Source: Chloroflexus sp. (GTDB lineage Bacteria > Chloroflexota > Anaerolineae > Anaerolineales > Villigracilaceae). From it: a DNA stretch of 64,000 bases. The notes beneath the pieces were generated by a model. It was not told where the DNA came from. It worked only from the letters and a program-made list of their open reading frames with translations, and made no database searches. The stretch spans positions 2,505 to 66,504 of the forward strand of contig DYHT01000006.1 of the NCBI GenBank assembly GCA_020723995.1, given 5' to 3'. Positions 9,932-20,897 of this stretch are shown one piece after another. Both the position numbers and the translations under genes were made by a program. Numbering within the stretch: the stretch's first letter is position 1; every line of letters starts with the position of its first letter.

Positions 9932-10602
9932 ATTGCGGGGATTTGGGATCCTGACGCCGATCCAGAAGGCGTTCTTATCCGTCTTTGCTTCCCTGCCTGA
10001 CCAATCCCAGTTCTTCCTTGCAGGCGATACGGCCCTGGCAGAGTTCTATCTGGGTCATCGCCTCTCATTCGATCTTTATCTTTACCGGTGTGGATGGCCT
10101 TGTTTTACCAACCTCTTACCAAATCGAAAAACACTTTGCCGAACGCGGGCTGCAAGTCAATGTAATACGGCGTTTCTCATCCTTTGCCCAATTCCTCTTC
10201 ACCCAGGGACAGGACAGCCTGAAAATAGACCTGGCGTTTGATTCACCTTACCGTTTCGAGCCGCCTGTGCTGACTGATATGGAAGTATACGTGAACGACT
10301 ATGCCGACTTGCGCGTGGACAAATTACTGGCCTATTTTGGCCGCGCCGAGCCGCGTGGCGCCGTGGATTTGTATTTCATCATGCAGAAAGAACCGCTTGA
10401 GCCATTGCTAGAACAGGCAGCGCAAAAAGACCCTGGTTTTGACCTGTACTGGTTTGCCATTGCGCTCCATCGCGCCGAATCTTTTCCCGACGAAGCCGAA
10501 CGCTGGCCGGTGAAAATGCTCAAGCCCTTCAATCCTGTGGAAATTAAACGTAAATTCCAGGGGTTAGCCTTGGAATTGATGGGAAAGGCGGCCAAAAAGT
10601 AG
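9921..10602 (+). pseudogene. AbiEii/AbiGii-like nucleotidyltransferase, frameshifted
   Basis: LAGDTALAEFYLGHRLSFDL in one frame continues as FTGVDGL...VNDYADLRVDKLLAYFGRAEPRGAVDLYFI in the next; shift near 10080. Confidence 0.75.
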
Positions 10603-10702
10603 GGGGGGGGTTTTGCGCTTGTCCGGGTCGCCCCCGAAGGTTTGATGAATTTCTGGAGCATGAAAAAGTACCTTTCGGAGGGGGATTATATACCTCACAC
10701 GG

Positions 10703-11110
10703 TCACAAATTGCGGTTATTCAAAGAGTTGAAAAAGATGGTGATGGGTATACCGATATAAAGATTGGCAATCTTCTCCAACAGTGCGCACACACTCTCAG
10801 CGGTAATGTAGGCATCGTTGGTGATGGTGGTCATTTCATGCGTGATCGCATTGAGAGCGCCCAAGACATTGAAACGCTGACGCCCCGATGGCGCTCGAAT
10901 AAAAATGCGCGTGGCTGACCAAAGAAAGCCGAGAAAGGCCGATAACACAAAATGCGCTGCATCTACAAAGAGAACAACCCGTTTGCCTGCCTGTGCTTCT
11001 TCTAAACGAGGCTGAATCTCTTGTTCCAGAAACTCTTGCTGCTTTTCTGGATCGGCTTTGGCAGGCAGCATGCCTACTTTGCGGCAACGGAAATTGAGTT
11101 TTTTTGGTTC
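10703..11110 (-). pseudogene. IS630-like (DDE) transposase C-terminal remnant
   Basis: RKVGMLPAKADPEKQQEFLEQEIQPRLEEAQAGKRVVLFVDAAHFV resembles the IS630/DDE_3 domain; the ORF N-terminus is translated repeat. Confidence 0.65.
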
Positions 11111-11255
11111 ATTGGGAATCGCCGTGACTAAGACCTTTTGGACACGGATTACACGGACGGACACGGAAAAACACGGATTTTTAATGCTTTTTTCCGTGTG
11201 AATCCGTGAAATCCGTGGCATCCGTGTACAGAATCACGGCAACTCCCAAAGAGCC
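11106..11255. repeat. 150-bp structured repeat, copy A
   Basis: Near full-length match to the reverse complement of 56392..56541; imperfect terminal inverted repeats (ggttcattgggaatcgccgtgact / reverse complement ggctctttgggagttgccgtgatt). Confidence 0.85.
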
Positions 11256-11361
11256 AAGATTTCTGGGCTGAATTCAAATTGTATCGTCATGCCCTGATAT
11301 TACCAAATCTTTTGTTTCTCGTTTCTTAAAACCGCAATTTATGCCCGCTTTCAGTATAATT

Positions 11362-12495
11362 TCAACTCACAAAGTCTTCAAAATTCTCTTTATGGACAGT
11401 GACCAACTCGGCATTGGGATAGGTTTCGGTGAACTCACGCCGGGTGGCTTTTTTCATCTCACCCTGCCATTTGAATTCAAATCCGTAGAGCCTGCCGCCG
11501 CGTTCTTCGATGCAATCTATCTCTTTCTGATCATAGGTACGCCAAAAATAAGTATTCGCGGAACGACCGGCGTACTGGTTTGCCTTACAGCGCTCGATCA
11601 TCAGGAAATTCTCCCATAATTGGCCGAGGTCGCTGCGCAGGTTGAGCGGGTTGAAATTCATGATGAGGCTGTTGCGCACCCCATTATCGTAGAAATAATA
11701 GCGTGGGTTCTTGCTGATTTCTTTGCGCAGGTTGCGCGAAAAACCGCGCACCTTGAAAATGACAAAAACTTTCTCCAACAGATCAAGATAACGTTCCACC
11801 GTATCGCGGCTCAGGGATAGATTGGAGGCCAGTTCCGCCAGAGAAACCTGGCTGCCAATCTGGAATGCCAGCAGGCGCAGGAGGTCTACGATTTTTTCCG
11901 CACGGCGGATGCCCTCCAGTTCCAGCAAGTCCCGATAGAGATAAGCGCCGACCAGTTCACCGAGCAATTTTTCGCGTGCGGCTGGATTCTCAGTTGTGAC
12001 AACTGCCGGGTAGCCGCCCCAGACCAGCCAGCGTCCCAACTGGTTGTGAGCATCGAAAGCGCCAATCGTTTCCTGGATTTCCTTATAACTAACCGGGTAA
12101 AGCGTGAAGGTGAGGGCGCGTCCGGTAAGCGGCTCACTGATCTTGTTTGCAAGGTCAAATGAGGCCGAACCGGTCGCAATAATGGCCGCTTGGGGGAAAC
12201 TATCCACCAGAATTTTCAGGTTCAGTCCAATGTTTGGCACGCGCTGGGCTTCGTCAATGACCAGCAACTGGTTATCGCCCAGCAACTGGCCGAGTGTCTG
12301 CCGGCTTTGGCTGGAGAGCGCTTCGCGGTAGACCAACTCGTCCGCGTTGATGAAACGATGATGCCGGGCTGTGCGAGCAAGCAGATCTGTGACCAGAGTG
12401 GTTTTCCCCACCTGGCGCGGGCCGTACAGCACCAGCACTTTGCCTGGCGTTATCGTATCTTCGAGTTTTGCAAGCAAAAACCGCTGAATTTTCAT
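11362..12495 (-). CDS. AAA ATPase with DUF4143-type C-terminus
   Basis: VLYGPRQVGKTTLV Walker A, LLVIDEAQRVPNIG Walker B, C-terminal nuclease-like FEFKW region. Confidence 0.85.
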   Translation of the reverse strand: MKIQRFLLAKLEDTITPGKVLVLYGPRQVGKTTLVTDLLARTARHHRFINADELVYREALSSQSRQTLGQLLGDNQLLVIDEAQRVPNIGLNLKILVDSFPQAAIIATGSASFDLANKISEPLTGRALTFTLYPVSYKEIQETIGAFDAHNQLGRWLVWGGYPAVVTTENPAAREKLLGELVGAYLYRDLLELEGIRRAEKIVDLLRLLAFQIGSQVSLAELASNLSLSRDTVERYLDLLEKVFVIFKVRGFSRNLRKEISKNPRYYFYDNGVRNSLIMNFNPLNLRSDLGQLWENFLMIERCKANQYAGRSANTYFWRTYDQKEIDCIEERGGRLYGFEFKWQGEMKKATRREFTETYPNAELVTVHKENFEDFVS

Positions 12496-12657
12496 AAATA
12501 TATTATACTACAACTTGTGTGTTTGTAATTTAGCTGAAAATTCTAGTACATCTTGGCTGAAATAGGTCGTGAGTGATAAGATAGGGCAAACTGCCTGCGC
12601 CAGCCCCGCAGGCACAGGTGAGCGACCGCAGGGAGCGAAGAAAATTATCAAACGCGC

Positions 12658-14010
12658 TCAGTTCGAATAGTCGTAGCCCCAGATTTGGCCTGTATCCAGC
12701 AAGGTGCTGCCGACGCCGCCCAGGAGGTTGTAACGCAATTCCCAAGTACCGGAATTGTTCCACAGATAGAGGAAATGCGTACTGTCCACCCAGGTGATAG
12801 CGCGCATCAGGAATGGATCGGTGGAAAGGGTGGTATAGCCGCCCCCTACGCTCCCCACGTGCGTACCGCCGCGTACCACGAAAACGAATTGCGTGGAATT
12901 GGGCAGCCAGCCGATGAACTCAGCGCTTTCTCCACTGATGTAGACCGTATCGCCAGTGGCGTCGGCGTTGGCCAGGTGCAGCTCGCGCAGGTTGTCGGTC
13001 GGAACGCCAACGGGCACGGCATATCCAACGCGGCTCAGGTCGGGCGAGATGGCCGTATCAGGCCAGGCAAATGAGTTGGTCTGGATGTTCCCGCTGAAAA
13101 CTGCGGGTGAGCCGTCAATGGGGATGTACCAAAGTCCGGTCGGGTTGAGCGGCACAAGCATGGGGTCGGCGGGGGGAATGGCGACGCGCAGCGCGCTGGA
13201 ATCAGCCGCCCAGACGGGGTTGGGGTAGTAAAGATATTCGCTGTAAGTGATCACGGATGCAAACGTGAGCACGTTACGGCGCAGGTTGCTGCCTTCGGCG
13301 TCCGCCAGGCTGATGCTCGTCGGCGTGACTAGGGCAAGCTGGGCGCCGTTGGGAGAGAAGTAGAACACCCCGCCCTCTCCAGGGTTGAAAATGGTCACCT
13401 TTTCAAGGGTATCGGCATTGACCATGCGCAAGTCATCATGCACGACCAGTCCAGGCCCTTCGTAGAGCAACCGGGTGTTGTAATACAGCATGTGGCTGCC
13501 AGGCCGCCAGCCCATGTGGAATACCCCAATTCCGCTTGGGGCGTCGCTGGGGCTGCCGCTGTAAGTCGCCAGGAAATCGGCCGAACTGACCAGTATGCGC
13601 TCACCGCTCCCGTCGCTGTTGATGGCGAGGATTTCCGGGCGGAACGGGATGCTCTCGCGCACGTAGGCCGCCACCTGGCCGTCGTCCGAGATGCGCACAT
13701 CCTGGATACCGCCGGAGGCTGTCAGTTGCATTGCGCCAACGCCCTCCGTCCAAAGCCAGACGTTACCGCTTTTGACGTATGCCACGCGCAGCGGTTGCGG
13801 CAGGGGAGGCAGCGTTGGAGCGGCTTCGGGAGGCGCAGCCGTGGCCAGGTCCGGCGCGCTCGGCGCGAGGGCCGTCAGGGTTGCCGCGAGTTGGGTCGCC
13901 ACTACATCTTTGACATCCAAGGTGGGCGAAACGGTGGGCAGGGTGCCGCAAGCCAGGGTCACGACAATGAACAAGACAGCGACGAACCAGATATGCGAGG
14001 TTTTTTTCAT
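12658..14010 (-). CDS. Lipoprotein with TolB/WD40-like beta-propeller repeats
   Basis: N-terminal lipobox-like LFIVVTLACG and repeated propeller-like segments. Confidence 0.6.
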   Translation of the reverse strand: MKKTSHIWFVAVLFIVVTLACGTLPTVSPTLDVKDVVATQLAATLTALAPSAPDLATAAPPEAAPTLPPLPQPLRVAYVKSGNVWLWTEGVGAMQLTASGGIQDVRISDDGQVAAYVRESIPFRPEILAINSDGSGERILVSSADFLATYSGSPSDAPSGIGVFHMGWRPGSHMLYYNTRLLYEGPGLVVHDDLRMVNADTLEKVTIFNPGEGGVFYFSPNGAQLALVTPTSISLADAEGSNLRRNVLTFASVITYSEYLYYPNPVWAADSSALRVAIPPADPMLVPLNPTGLWYIPIDGSPAVFSGNIQTNSFAWPDTAISPDLSRVGYAVPVGVPTDNLRELHLANADATGDTVYISGESAEFIGWLPNSTQFVFVVRGGTHVGSVGGGYTTLSTDPFLMRAITWVDSTHFLYLWNNSGTWELRYNLLGGVGSTLLDTGQIWGYDYSN

Positions 14011-14113
14011 ATGGGATTCTCCTCTCTTGGCAATAATGATAGCACAAAGAGAAAATGGTGGGGAATTGGTTCCAATCGAGAGGCTTCAGTCCACTTTAGC
14101 GGACTTTGTATTT

Positions 14114-14139
14114 CAGCCTGGGAATTCAATCCCAGGCTG
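14114..14139. terminator. Hairpin CAGCCTGGGA-ATTCAA-TCCCAGGCTG followed by a T-run
   Basis: Perfect 10-bp stem then attttttaag. Confidence 0.55.
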
Positions 14140-14271
14140 ATTTTTTAAGCCAAACATAGGTTCTATCATTCCCTCTGCGTGCTATAATCGCCTTGACCTG
14201 TTTACACATTTACAGGTTCGCAGGTTGGCACGTTAAACCTGCGCCCTGCAACTTTCAACCTTCAACCGGTA

Positions 14272-17200
14272 ATGTCCTTCGCCCACCTCCACGTCCACAC
14301 CGAATACTCACTGCTCGACGGCTTCTCGAACATCAAGAAGCTGGTCAAGCGCGCCAAAGAGATGAATATGCCTGCGCTCGCCATCACCGACCACGGCACG
14401 ATGTTCGGCGTGATCGAGTTCTACCATGCCGCCAAAGAGGCCGGCATCAAGCCCATCATCGGACTGGAAACGTACATGGCGGCGCGGACAATGAAGGAAC
14501 ACGACTCGAAGGAAGATCGCAAGTCTTCGCACCTGCTACTGCTGGCCGAAAACGAGACCGGTTACAAGAACCTGCTCAAAATCGCCTCCGCGGCGCAGCT
14601 CGAAGGCTTCTACTACTATCCCCGCATTGACAAGGAATTCCTCGCCAAACACGCCGAAGGGTTGATCTGTTCCTCCGGCTGCATGTCCGCCGAGGTGCCG
14701 CGTCTGCTCGAAAATGGTCAAGTGGACGCAGCCCGCAGGACGCTCGACTATTACTACGAAGTTTTCGGCAAGGACAACTTCTACCTCGAGCTTCAGCAGC
14801 ACGACATCAAAGAGCTGGAGGGCATCAACAAAAACCTGCTCGAGCTGGGCCACCGCTACGACTCGCGTTTCATCGCCACCAACGATGTGCATTACATTAA
14901 CGCCGAGGACGCCCGCCTGCAGGACATCCTGCTTGCAATCCAGACCAGCGCGCTGCTCACCGATCCCGACCGGATGCGCATGACCGATCCATCTTATTAC
15001 CTGCGCACACCGGAGGAGATGTCACGCCTATTCGCCGAAGCTCCCAAGGCGCTGGCAAATACCCTGCTGATCGCCGAGCGCTGCAACGTGAACCTGGATG
15101 TCAAGGATTACCGGCTGCCAAAATTCGAGCTGCCTGAAGGACTCTCGCCCGAAATCTACCTGCAGAGGCTGTGCGCAGACGGGGCCGCGCGTCGCTACGG
15201 GGAACGGGCGACCAGTCCCACGGTCCGCGCACGGCTCGACTACGAGTTGGGCGTCATCCACAAAATGGGATTCGACGCTTACTTTCTCATCGTCTGGGAT
15301 TTGTGCCGCTACGCCCGTGAACGGGGAATCTGGTACAACGCGCGTGGCTCGGCGGCCGGCTCGATCGTTGCCTACGTGCTGGACATCACGCTGGTTGATC
15401 CCCTTCAGCACGAACTGCTCTTCGAGCGTTTCCTCAATCCGGGGCGCATTTCGATGCCGGATATTGACCTGGATTTCCGCGATGACCGCCGCGGCGAGAT
15501 GTTGGAATACGCCGTCCAAAAGTATGGACAGGACAAGGTCGCCCAGATCATCACCTTCGGCACGTTGGGGGCGCGCGCCGCCTTGCGGGATGTGGCGCGT
15601 GTGAAAGACATCCCCCTCCCCGAAGTGGACCGCATCGCCAAACTTGTCCCGAATATCCCCGGCAAACCGATGACGCTGGCCGAGGCCGTGGAGCAGGTTT
15701 CGGAATTAAAGAAAGAGTATCTAGCGTCGGATCACATCCGTGAACTGATTGATACCGCCTGCAAGATGGAAGGCGTCGTCCGCAACGCCGGGACGCACGC
15801 CGCGGGTGTGGTCATCTCGGATAAGCCGCTGATCGAATACCTGCCGCTGCACCGTCCCACCAGCAATACCGAGGAGACGCCCATCAAAACGGTGACCCAG
15901 TTCGAGATGGGCATCTTGGAAAAACTCAAGATGCTCAAGGTGGATTTCCTCGGCCTGTCCACGCTGACCATCATGGCGCGCGCCTGCGACCTGATCCAGC
16001 AGCGGCACGGGTTCACATTAAACCTGGACAACATCCCCACCGACGATCCCGACACATATCTCATGCTAGGTGAAGGCAATACGGCCGGCGTCTTCCAATT
16101 GGAAGGTTCGGGTATGACCCGCTGGTTGGTACAGATGAAGCCCACTTTGCTGGAGCACGTCATCGCCATGGTGGCGCTCTTCCGCCCCGGCCCGATGGAA
16201 TTTATCCCCGATTACATCAGCCGCATGCACGGCAAGAGCCAAGCCGAATACCGCCATTCCTCCCTCGAACCCATCTTCAGCTCAACATTCGGCATTCCTG
16301 TCTATCAGGAACAGTTGATGCGCGCCGCGGTCGAACTGGCCGGATATACCCCTTCAGAAGCCGATGACTTGCGCAGCGCCATCTCCAAGAAAAAGAAAAA
16401 GGAAATCGAAAAGCATCGCAGCAAGTTCGTTGCCGGCGCGACGGCGCACGGCATCCCGGAGAAGACCGCCGAGGCTATTTACAGTGACTGGGAAGAGTTC
16501 GCCCGCTACGGCTTCAACCGCAGCCACGCGGCTGATTATGGAATTATCGCCGTTCAAACCGCGTACCTGAAGCGCCGCTACCCGGCCGAGTACATGACCG
16601 CCCTGCTCTCGGTCTCGAAGAACCAGATTGAAAAAGTAGCTCTCTACGTTGCCGAAGCCCGCAACCTGGGCATCGAAGTCCTGCCGCCGGATATCAACAA
16701 AAGCGATTGGGATTTCGCCATAGAGCCGGCAGCAGATAGCAAATTGCAGATAGCAGATAGCGAATTGCAGATAGCAAGCGAAACGAGCCACCCGCCATCT
16801 GCCATCGGCTATCAGCTACCTGCCATCAGCCATCCGCCACCAGCCATTCGCTTCGGGCTGGGCGCGGTCAAGAACGCCGGACAGGGAGCGGTGGAGCTGA
16901 TCCTGAAAGCTCGCTCCGCCGGCCCCTTCACCAGCCTGAACGACATCGCCCGGCGGGTTGACCTGCGCGCGGTCGGCAAGCGCGCTTTAGAGTGCTTGAT
17001 CAAAGTCGGCGCCCTCGACCACCTTGGCCGGCGCGCGGCCATGCTGGCCGCCCTCGACCGCATCGTGGCCGTCAGCACGGCCCACTTCCGCGCCGAGCAG
17101 ATGGGCCAGATGAGTCTCTTCGGCGCGGCGACCGGCGTCAGCGACAACATCAGCCTGCCGGATGTCCGTGACCTCGATCCCCGTGAGCAGCTCAACTGGG

Positions 17201-18108
17201 AGCGCGAACTGCTCGGCCTGTACGTTTCCGAGCATCCGCTCACCTCTCACATGGCAACTTTTGCACAGATCGTCAGTTACTTCTCCGGTCAACTGGGCGA
17301 GGCCGCGCACGAAGAGAAAGTGCGCGTAGCCGGCATGGTCGCCAATATCCGCACGCATCAGACCAAGACCGGCAAGATGATGAGCTTCGTCACATTGGAG
17401 GATATCCAGGGCAACATCGAACTGGTGGTTTTCCCGCGCACCTGGACAAAGTTCGAGCCGATTCTGGAGATCGGCCAGATCATCATTGCCGAGGGCAAGG
17501 TAGACGCGCAGTCCTCGCCGCCAAAAGTTTTGGTGGACAACATCCGGACGGACATTAATAAACTGACCGTCTCAGCCGAGAAACGCAAAGCGCAGTCGAA
17601 GGCCGCCGGAACGGACTCCCTGAAGCCTGCTCCCGTTACATCGTCACCGGTGGGGAAAAAGGCCGCGCCACCTGCGCAGCGCGTCGCCGAACCCATCCCC
17701 GCTTATGCCGGCAAGGGCGACTCTGTTCCGCCGCCGCCAGAAGCCTTCCCGCCTGGCTGGGAAGAGGCGCTTTTCCCGCTTCCCCGCACCTCTGCTCCCC
17801 TGCTCTCTCGCTCACCCATCACCTCTCCCGCCCTCTTGGATGCCGACCACCCCCCTCAGATGGTTAACGTGATCCTGCACCCCAGCGATGACCCGGCGCG
17901 TGACTTCCGGCGCATCCAGCGCCTGCATGGGACGTTCATTTCCCACCCCGGCCGGGACCGCTTCTCGCTGGTTATCTTCGAGAATGGGCGTGGTCATTTG
18001 ATCGAATTCCCCAACGATTCCACCAACCTGTGCGATGAATTGCTGGATAAACTCAAGGGCATGGTCGGCAAGGAGAACATTCGTATCGAGCCGATTACGT
18101 ACCAGTGA
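14272..18108 (+). CDS. dnaE: DNA polymerase III subunit alpha with in-frame repeat inserts
   Basis: SFAHLHVHTEYSLLDG PHP domain, ARGSAAGSIVAYVLDIT, PDIDLDFRDDRR motifs, C-terminal OB domain. Confidence 0.95.
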   Translation: MSFAHLHVHTEYSLLDGFSNIKKLVKRAKEMNMPALAITDHGTMFGVIEFYHAAKEAGIKPIIGLETYMAARTMKEHDSKEDRKSSHLLLLAENETGYKNLLKIASAAQLEGFYYYPRIDKEFLAKHAEGLICSSGCMSAEVPRLLENGQVDAARRTLDYYYEVFGKDNFYLELQQHDIKELEGINKNLLELGHRYDSRFIATNDVHYINAEDARLQDILLAIQTSALLTDPDRMRMTDPSYYLRTPEEMSRLFAEAPKALANTLLIAERCNVNLDVKDYRLPKFELPEGLSPEIYLQRLCADGAARRYGERATSPTVRARLDYELGVIHKMGFDAYFLIVWDLCRYARERGIWYNARGSAAGSIVAYVLDITLVDPLQHELLFERFLNPGRISMPDIDLDFRDDRRGEMLEYAVQKYGQDKVAQIITFGTLGARAALRDVARVKDIPLPEVDRIAKLVPNIPGKPMTLAEAVEQVSELKKEYLASDHIRELIDTACKMEGVVRNAGTHAAGVVISDKPLIEYLPLHRPTSNTEETPIKTVTQFEMGILEKLKMLKVDFLGLSTLTIMARACDLIQQRHGFTLNLDNIPTDDPDTYLMLGEGNTAGVFQLEGSGMTRWLVQMKPTLLEHVIAMVALFRPGPMEFIPDYISRMHGKSQAEYRHSSLEPIFSSTFGIPVYQEQLMRAAVELAGYTPSEADDLRSAISKKKKKEIEKHRSKFVAGATAHGIPEKTAEAIYSDWEEFARYGFNRSHAADYGIIAVQTAYLKRRYPAEYMTALLSVSKNQIEKVALYVAEARNLGIEVLPPDINKSDWDFAIEPAADSKLQIADSELQIASETSHPPSAIGYQLPAISHPPPAIRFGLGAVKNAGQGAVELILKARSAGPFTSLNDIARRVDLRAVGKRALECLIKVGALDHLGRRAAMLAALDRIVAVSTAHFRAEQMGQMSLFGAATGVSDNISLPDVRDLDPREQLNWERELLGLYVSEHPLTSHMATFAQIVSYFSGQLGEAAHEEKVRVAGMVANIRTHQTKTGKMMSFVTLEDIQGNIELVVFPRTWTKFEPILEIGQIIIAEGKVDAQSSPPKVLVDNIRTDINKLTVSAEKRKAQSKAAGTDSLKPAPVTSSPVGKKAAPPAQRVAEPIPAYAGKGDSVPPPPEAFPPGWEEALFPLPRTSAPLLSRSPITSPALLDADHPPQMVNVILHPSDDPARDFRRIQRLHGTFISHPGRDRFSLVIFENGRGHLIEFPNDSTNLCDELLDKLKGMVGKENIRIEPITYQ
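16727..16850. repeat. About 120-bp in-frame repeat insert in dnaE (gcagatagc reiterations)
   Basis: Encodes AADSKLQIADSELQIASETSHPPSAIGYQLPAISHPPPA between the conserved segments WDFAIE and IRFGLGAVKN. Confidence 0.8.
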
Positions 18109-18385
18109 AAGAGCTTATCCCGCCGCATGGAACATCCGGAGTTCGTTACACCGTTCACCGTTCGCAATCTTCCCGCTGGCACAACAAGGCCGGCGGGTCG
18201 GCGGGCATCTGCGAGTCGAAGAACTCTGCCATGCGGTTGACGTCCGCACCGGAGCCGTAGGTGATGCCGTTGTTTTCCGACCAGGTCAGTGGCGTGAGCA
18301 TCGTTTTATAGGTAAAAGCCGGCATGACGACAGACGGGAAGACCGCTGAAGGCGGGTAAGAAACCCGCCCTACTCTTTGCGCAGG

Positions 18386-19159
18386 TTATTTTCCAATCCA
18401 ATCCGGCTTGCGTTTCTCGACAAACGCCTTCATGCCCTCTTTCTGATCTTCGGTGGCAAAGAGCATATAAAATGCGCGCCGCTCGGCTTCCAGCCCCTCG
18501 GCCAGTGGCAATTCAAAGGCTTTGTTCACGGCTTCTTTTCCAAGGCGCACCGCCAGCGGCGCCCGCCCGGCAAGTTCAGCCGCCAGCGCCAGCGCCTCGT
18601 CCAGATAACGCTCCACCGGTACGACGTGGTTGACCAGCCCGAACTGGGCCGCCTCGGCAGCCGACAGCATCCGGTTGTTCAGCACCATCTCCATCGCAAT
18701 GGCTTTTCCCACCGCGCGCGCCAGGCGTTGAGTCCCGCCCGCGCCGGGGATGACGCCGATGGTCACCTCCGGCTGGCCGAATTTGGCCATCTCGGAGGCC
18801 ACGATCATGTCGCACGACATGGCCAGCTCGCAGCCGCCGCCCAAGGCATAGCCGGAGACTGCCGCGATAACCGGCTTCTTGATCTTGCGGATACCGTCGA
18901 ATTGTTCGACAAAGCTGCCGGCGAGCATCTCCACGGCCGTAGACTCAGCCATTTCCTTGATGTCCGCGCCAGCGGCAAAGGCGCGCTCGCTGCCAGTGAT
19001 GACGATCGCACTAATGGCCGGGTCAGCATCGAAAGCTGCGAGCGCAGCCACCAATTCACCCAACAGCGTGCCGTTGAGTGCATTCATCGCCTGCGGACGG
19101 TTGAGAGTGATCAATCCAACCCGCCCGCGGGTTTCGGTAAGAATAGATGTATAGGACAT
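18386..19159 (-). CDS. Enoyl-CoA hydratase/isomerase family protein
   Basis: ITLNRPQAMNALN, AGADIKEMAE, GYALGGGCELAMSCDMIVAS motifs. Confidence 0.92.
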   Translation of the reverse strand: MSYTSILTETRGRVGLITLNRPQAMNALNGTLLGELVAALAAFDADPAISAIVITGSERAFAAGADIKEMAESTAVEMLAGSFVEQFDGIRKIKKPVIAAVSGYALGGGCELAMSCDMIVASEMAKFGQPEVTIGVIPGAGGTQRLARAVGKAIAMEMVLNNRMLSAAEAAQFGLVNHVVPVERYLDEALALAAELAGRAPLAVRLGKEAVNKAFELPLAEGLEAERRAFYMLFATEDQKEGMKAFVEKRKPDWIGK

Positions 19160-19179
19160 GGTTCCTCCTCCAGATGGCT

Positions 19180-19764
19180 TCAGCAGCTTTGCCGCATCCA
19201 GCGTTTCACTGCCTCCTGCGGATGGCGGTGATTTTTGATTGCCTCCAGCATCTTTTCTGGTTCAGATTCTACCAGCAACGCGGCGCGGTGTTCGGGAAAG
19301 ATAAAACCTTCTTGTTGGGCGCAGTCGAGCATGGTTAAAAGAGGTGTGAAGTAACCCTTTACATTCAGCAGGCCTATCGCTTTGGCATGGACGCCGATCT
19401 GCGCCCAGGTGAGGGTTTCGAAGAGTTCGTCCAGGGTGCCATATCCGCCGGGCAGGGCGAGGTAAGCGTCGGCCAGTTCGTACATGCGCGCCTTGCGTTG
19501 ATGGATGAAGGGGGTGACTTCCATGCGACTGAGACCGGGGTGCGCCAGAGCGGGTATGTTCATGCTCTCGACGATCACACCGACCACCTGGCCGCCGTTT
19601 TCCAGCGCGCCGTCGGCCAGCGCACCCATCAGGCCAGTGCGCCCGCCGCCGTAGATTAACGTGAGGCCGTGTCGGGCCAGGGTCGCGCCCATTTGGCGCG
19701 CGGCAAGCAGATAGTCCGGGTGGATATTGTCAGCCGAACCACAGTAAACGCAGATGGAATTCAT
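19180..19764 (-). CDS. LOG family protein (TIGR00730, cytokinin riboside phosphoribohydrolase-like)
   Basis: VYCGS, YGGGRTGLMG, LPGGYGTLDELFE motifs. Confidence 0.92.
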   Translation of the reverse strand: MNSICVYCGSADNIHPDYLLAARQMGATLARHGLTLIYGGGRTGLMGALADGALENGGQVVGVIVESMNIPALAHPGLSRMEVTPFIHQRKARMYELADAYLALPGGYGTLDELFETLTWAQIGVHAKAIGLLNVKGYFTPLLTMLDCAQQEGFIFPEHRAALLVESEPEKMLEAIKNHRHPQEAVKRWMRQSC

Positions 19765-19918
19765 GGTATCCTCATATCTGTTATCTTTTGCAAGTCTTGT
19801 TCGGTTAGTATACTCATAAACACGGAAATGCGTCCAGGTTAGAGTTGTATTAGACCGTACCCGTCGCGCTTGACTTTAGAAGTCCGCTCGGCATAGAATA
19901 GTAATAGAAAGTAAAGCG

Positions 19919-20857
19919 ATGGAATACAAGGATTATTACAAAATTCTGGGTGTGGAGCGCGGCGCCACGAACGCCGATATCAAGCGCTCTTACCGCAAAC
20001 TGGCGATGCAGTCCCACCCAGATCGCAACCCGGGCGATAAACGCGCCGAAGAACGCTTCAAGGAAATCAACGAAGCTTATCAGGTTTTGAGTGACCCACA
20101 GAAGCGCTCCCGCTACGACCAACTGGGCGATTCGTACTCGCGCTGGCGGCAGAACGGCGCACCGGGCGGATTCGACTGGTCGCAGTGGTCCACCTCCGAA
20201 ATGCGAGGGGTCGGCGGGCGGCCCGCATCAGGCGCTCCATCCGTGCAATTTGGCGACTTCAACGACCTCTTCGGCGATGGCGTGTTCTCGGATTTCTTCC
20301 GCACCATCTTCGCCGGGATGGACGCCGGCGCGACGACGCGTGGTCGCCAGCGCCCTGTACCCACATACCAACAGGCGGTGACCATCAGCTTGCGCGAGGC
20401 CTACACCGGTACCACCCGCCAGATCAAGACGGATCACCGCCGAATGGAGATCAAAATCCCGGCCGGCACCCGCAGCGGGACGAAGGTGCGCGTCGCCGGC
20501 GGCGGTCCGCCTGGCGCGGGCCGCCAGCCGTCTGACCTTTACCTGCTGCTGGAGGTAGCCGCAGATCCAAATTTCGAGCGTAAGGGTAATGACCTGCATA
20601 CCCAGGTCAGCGTCAGTGTCTTCACCGCCATGCTGGGCGGCGAGGCCCAAGTGGATACCTTGAGCGGCAAGGTGATCCTGACCGTCCCACCCGGCACCCA
20701 GCCGGAACAAGTCTTCCGCCTGGCCGGACGGGGTATGCCGCAATTGAAGAATCCGCAGGTCAAAGGCGACCTGTTTGTGCACCTCAAAGTTCAGGTTCCG
20801 CGCCAACTCAACGCCAAACAAAAGGCCTTGCTGGAAGGGGCGGCGCGCCTGGAGTAA
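19919..20857 (+). CDS. DnaJ/CbpA-like J-domain co-chaperone
   Basis: [36 protein letters not shown] with HPD, plus DnaJ C-terminal domain. Confidence 0.92.
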   Translation: MEYKDYYKILGVERGATNADIKRSYRKLAMQSHPDRNPGDKRAEERFKEINEAYQVLSDPQKRSRYDQLGDSYSRWRQNGAPGGFDWSQWSTSEMRGVGGRPASGAPSVQFGDFNDLFGDGVFSDFFRTIFAGMDAGATTRGRQRPVPTYQQAVTISLREAYTGTTRQIKTDHRRMEIKIPAGTRSGTKVRVAGGGPPGAGRQPSDLYLLLEVAADPNFERKGNDLHTQVSVSVFTAMLGGEAQVDTLSGKVILTVPPGTQPEQVFRLAGRGMPQLKNPQVKGDLFVHLKVQVPRQLNAKQKALLEGAARLE

Positions 20858-20897
20858 AAGGGTCCTTTGAGAATTCTTGAAAAATGGAGATAAAGTT

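Noticed and set aside
10703-11221. Intact 172-aa protein gene
   Set aside because: N-terminal about 35 residues are translated from the 150-bp repeat; only an IS630-like C-terminal fragment is plausible.
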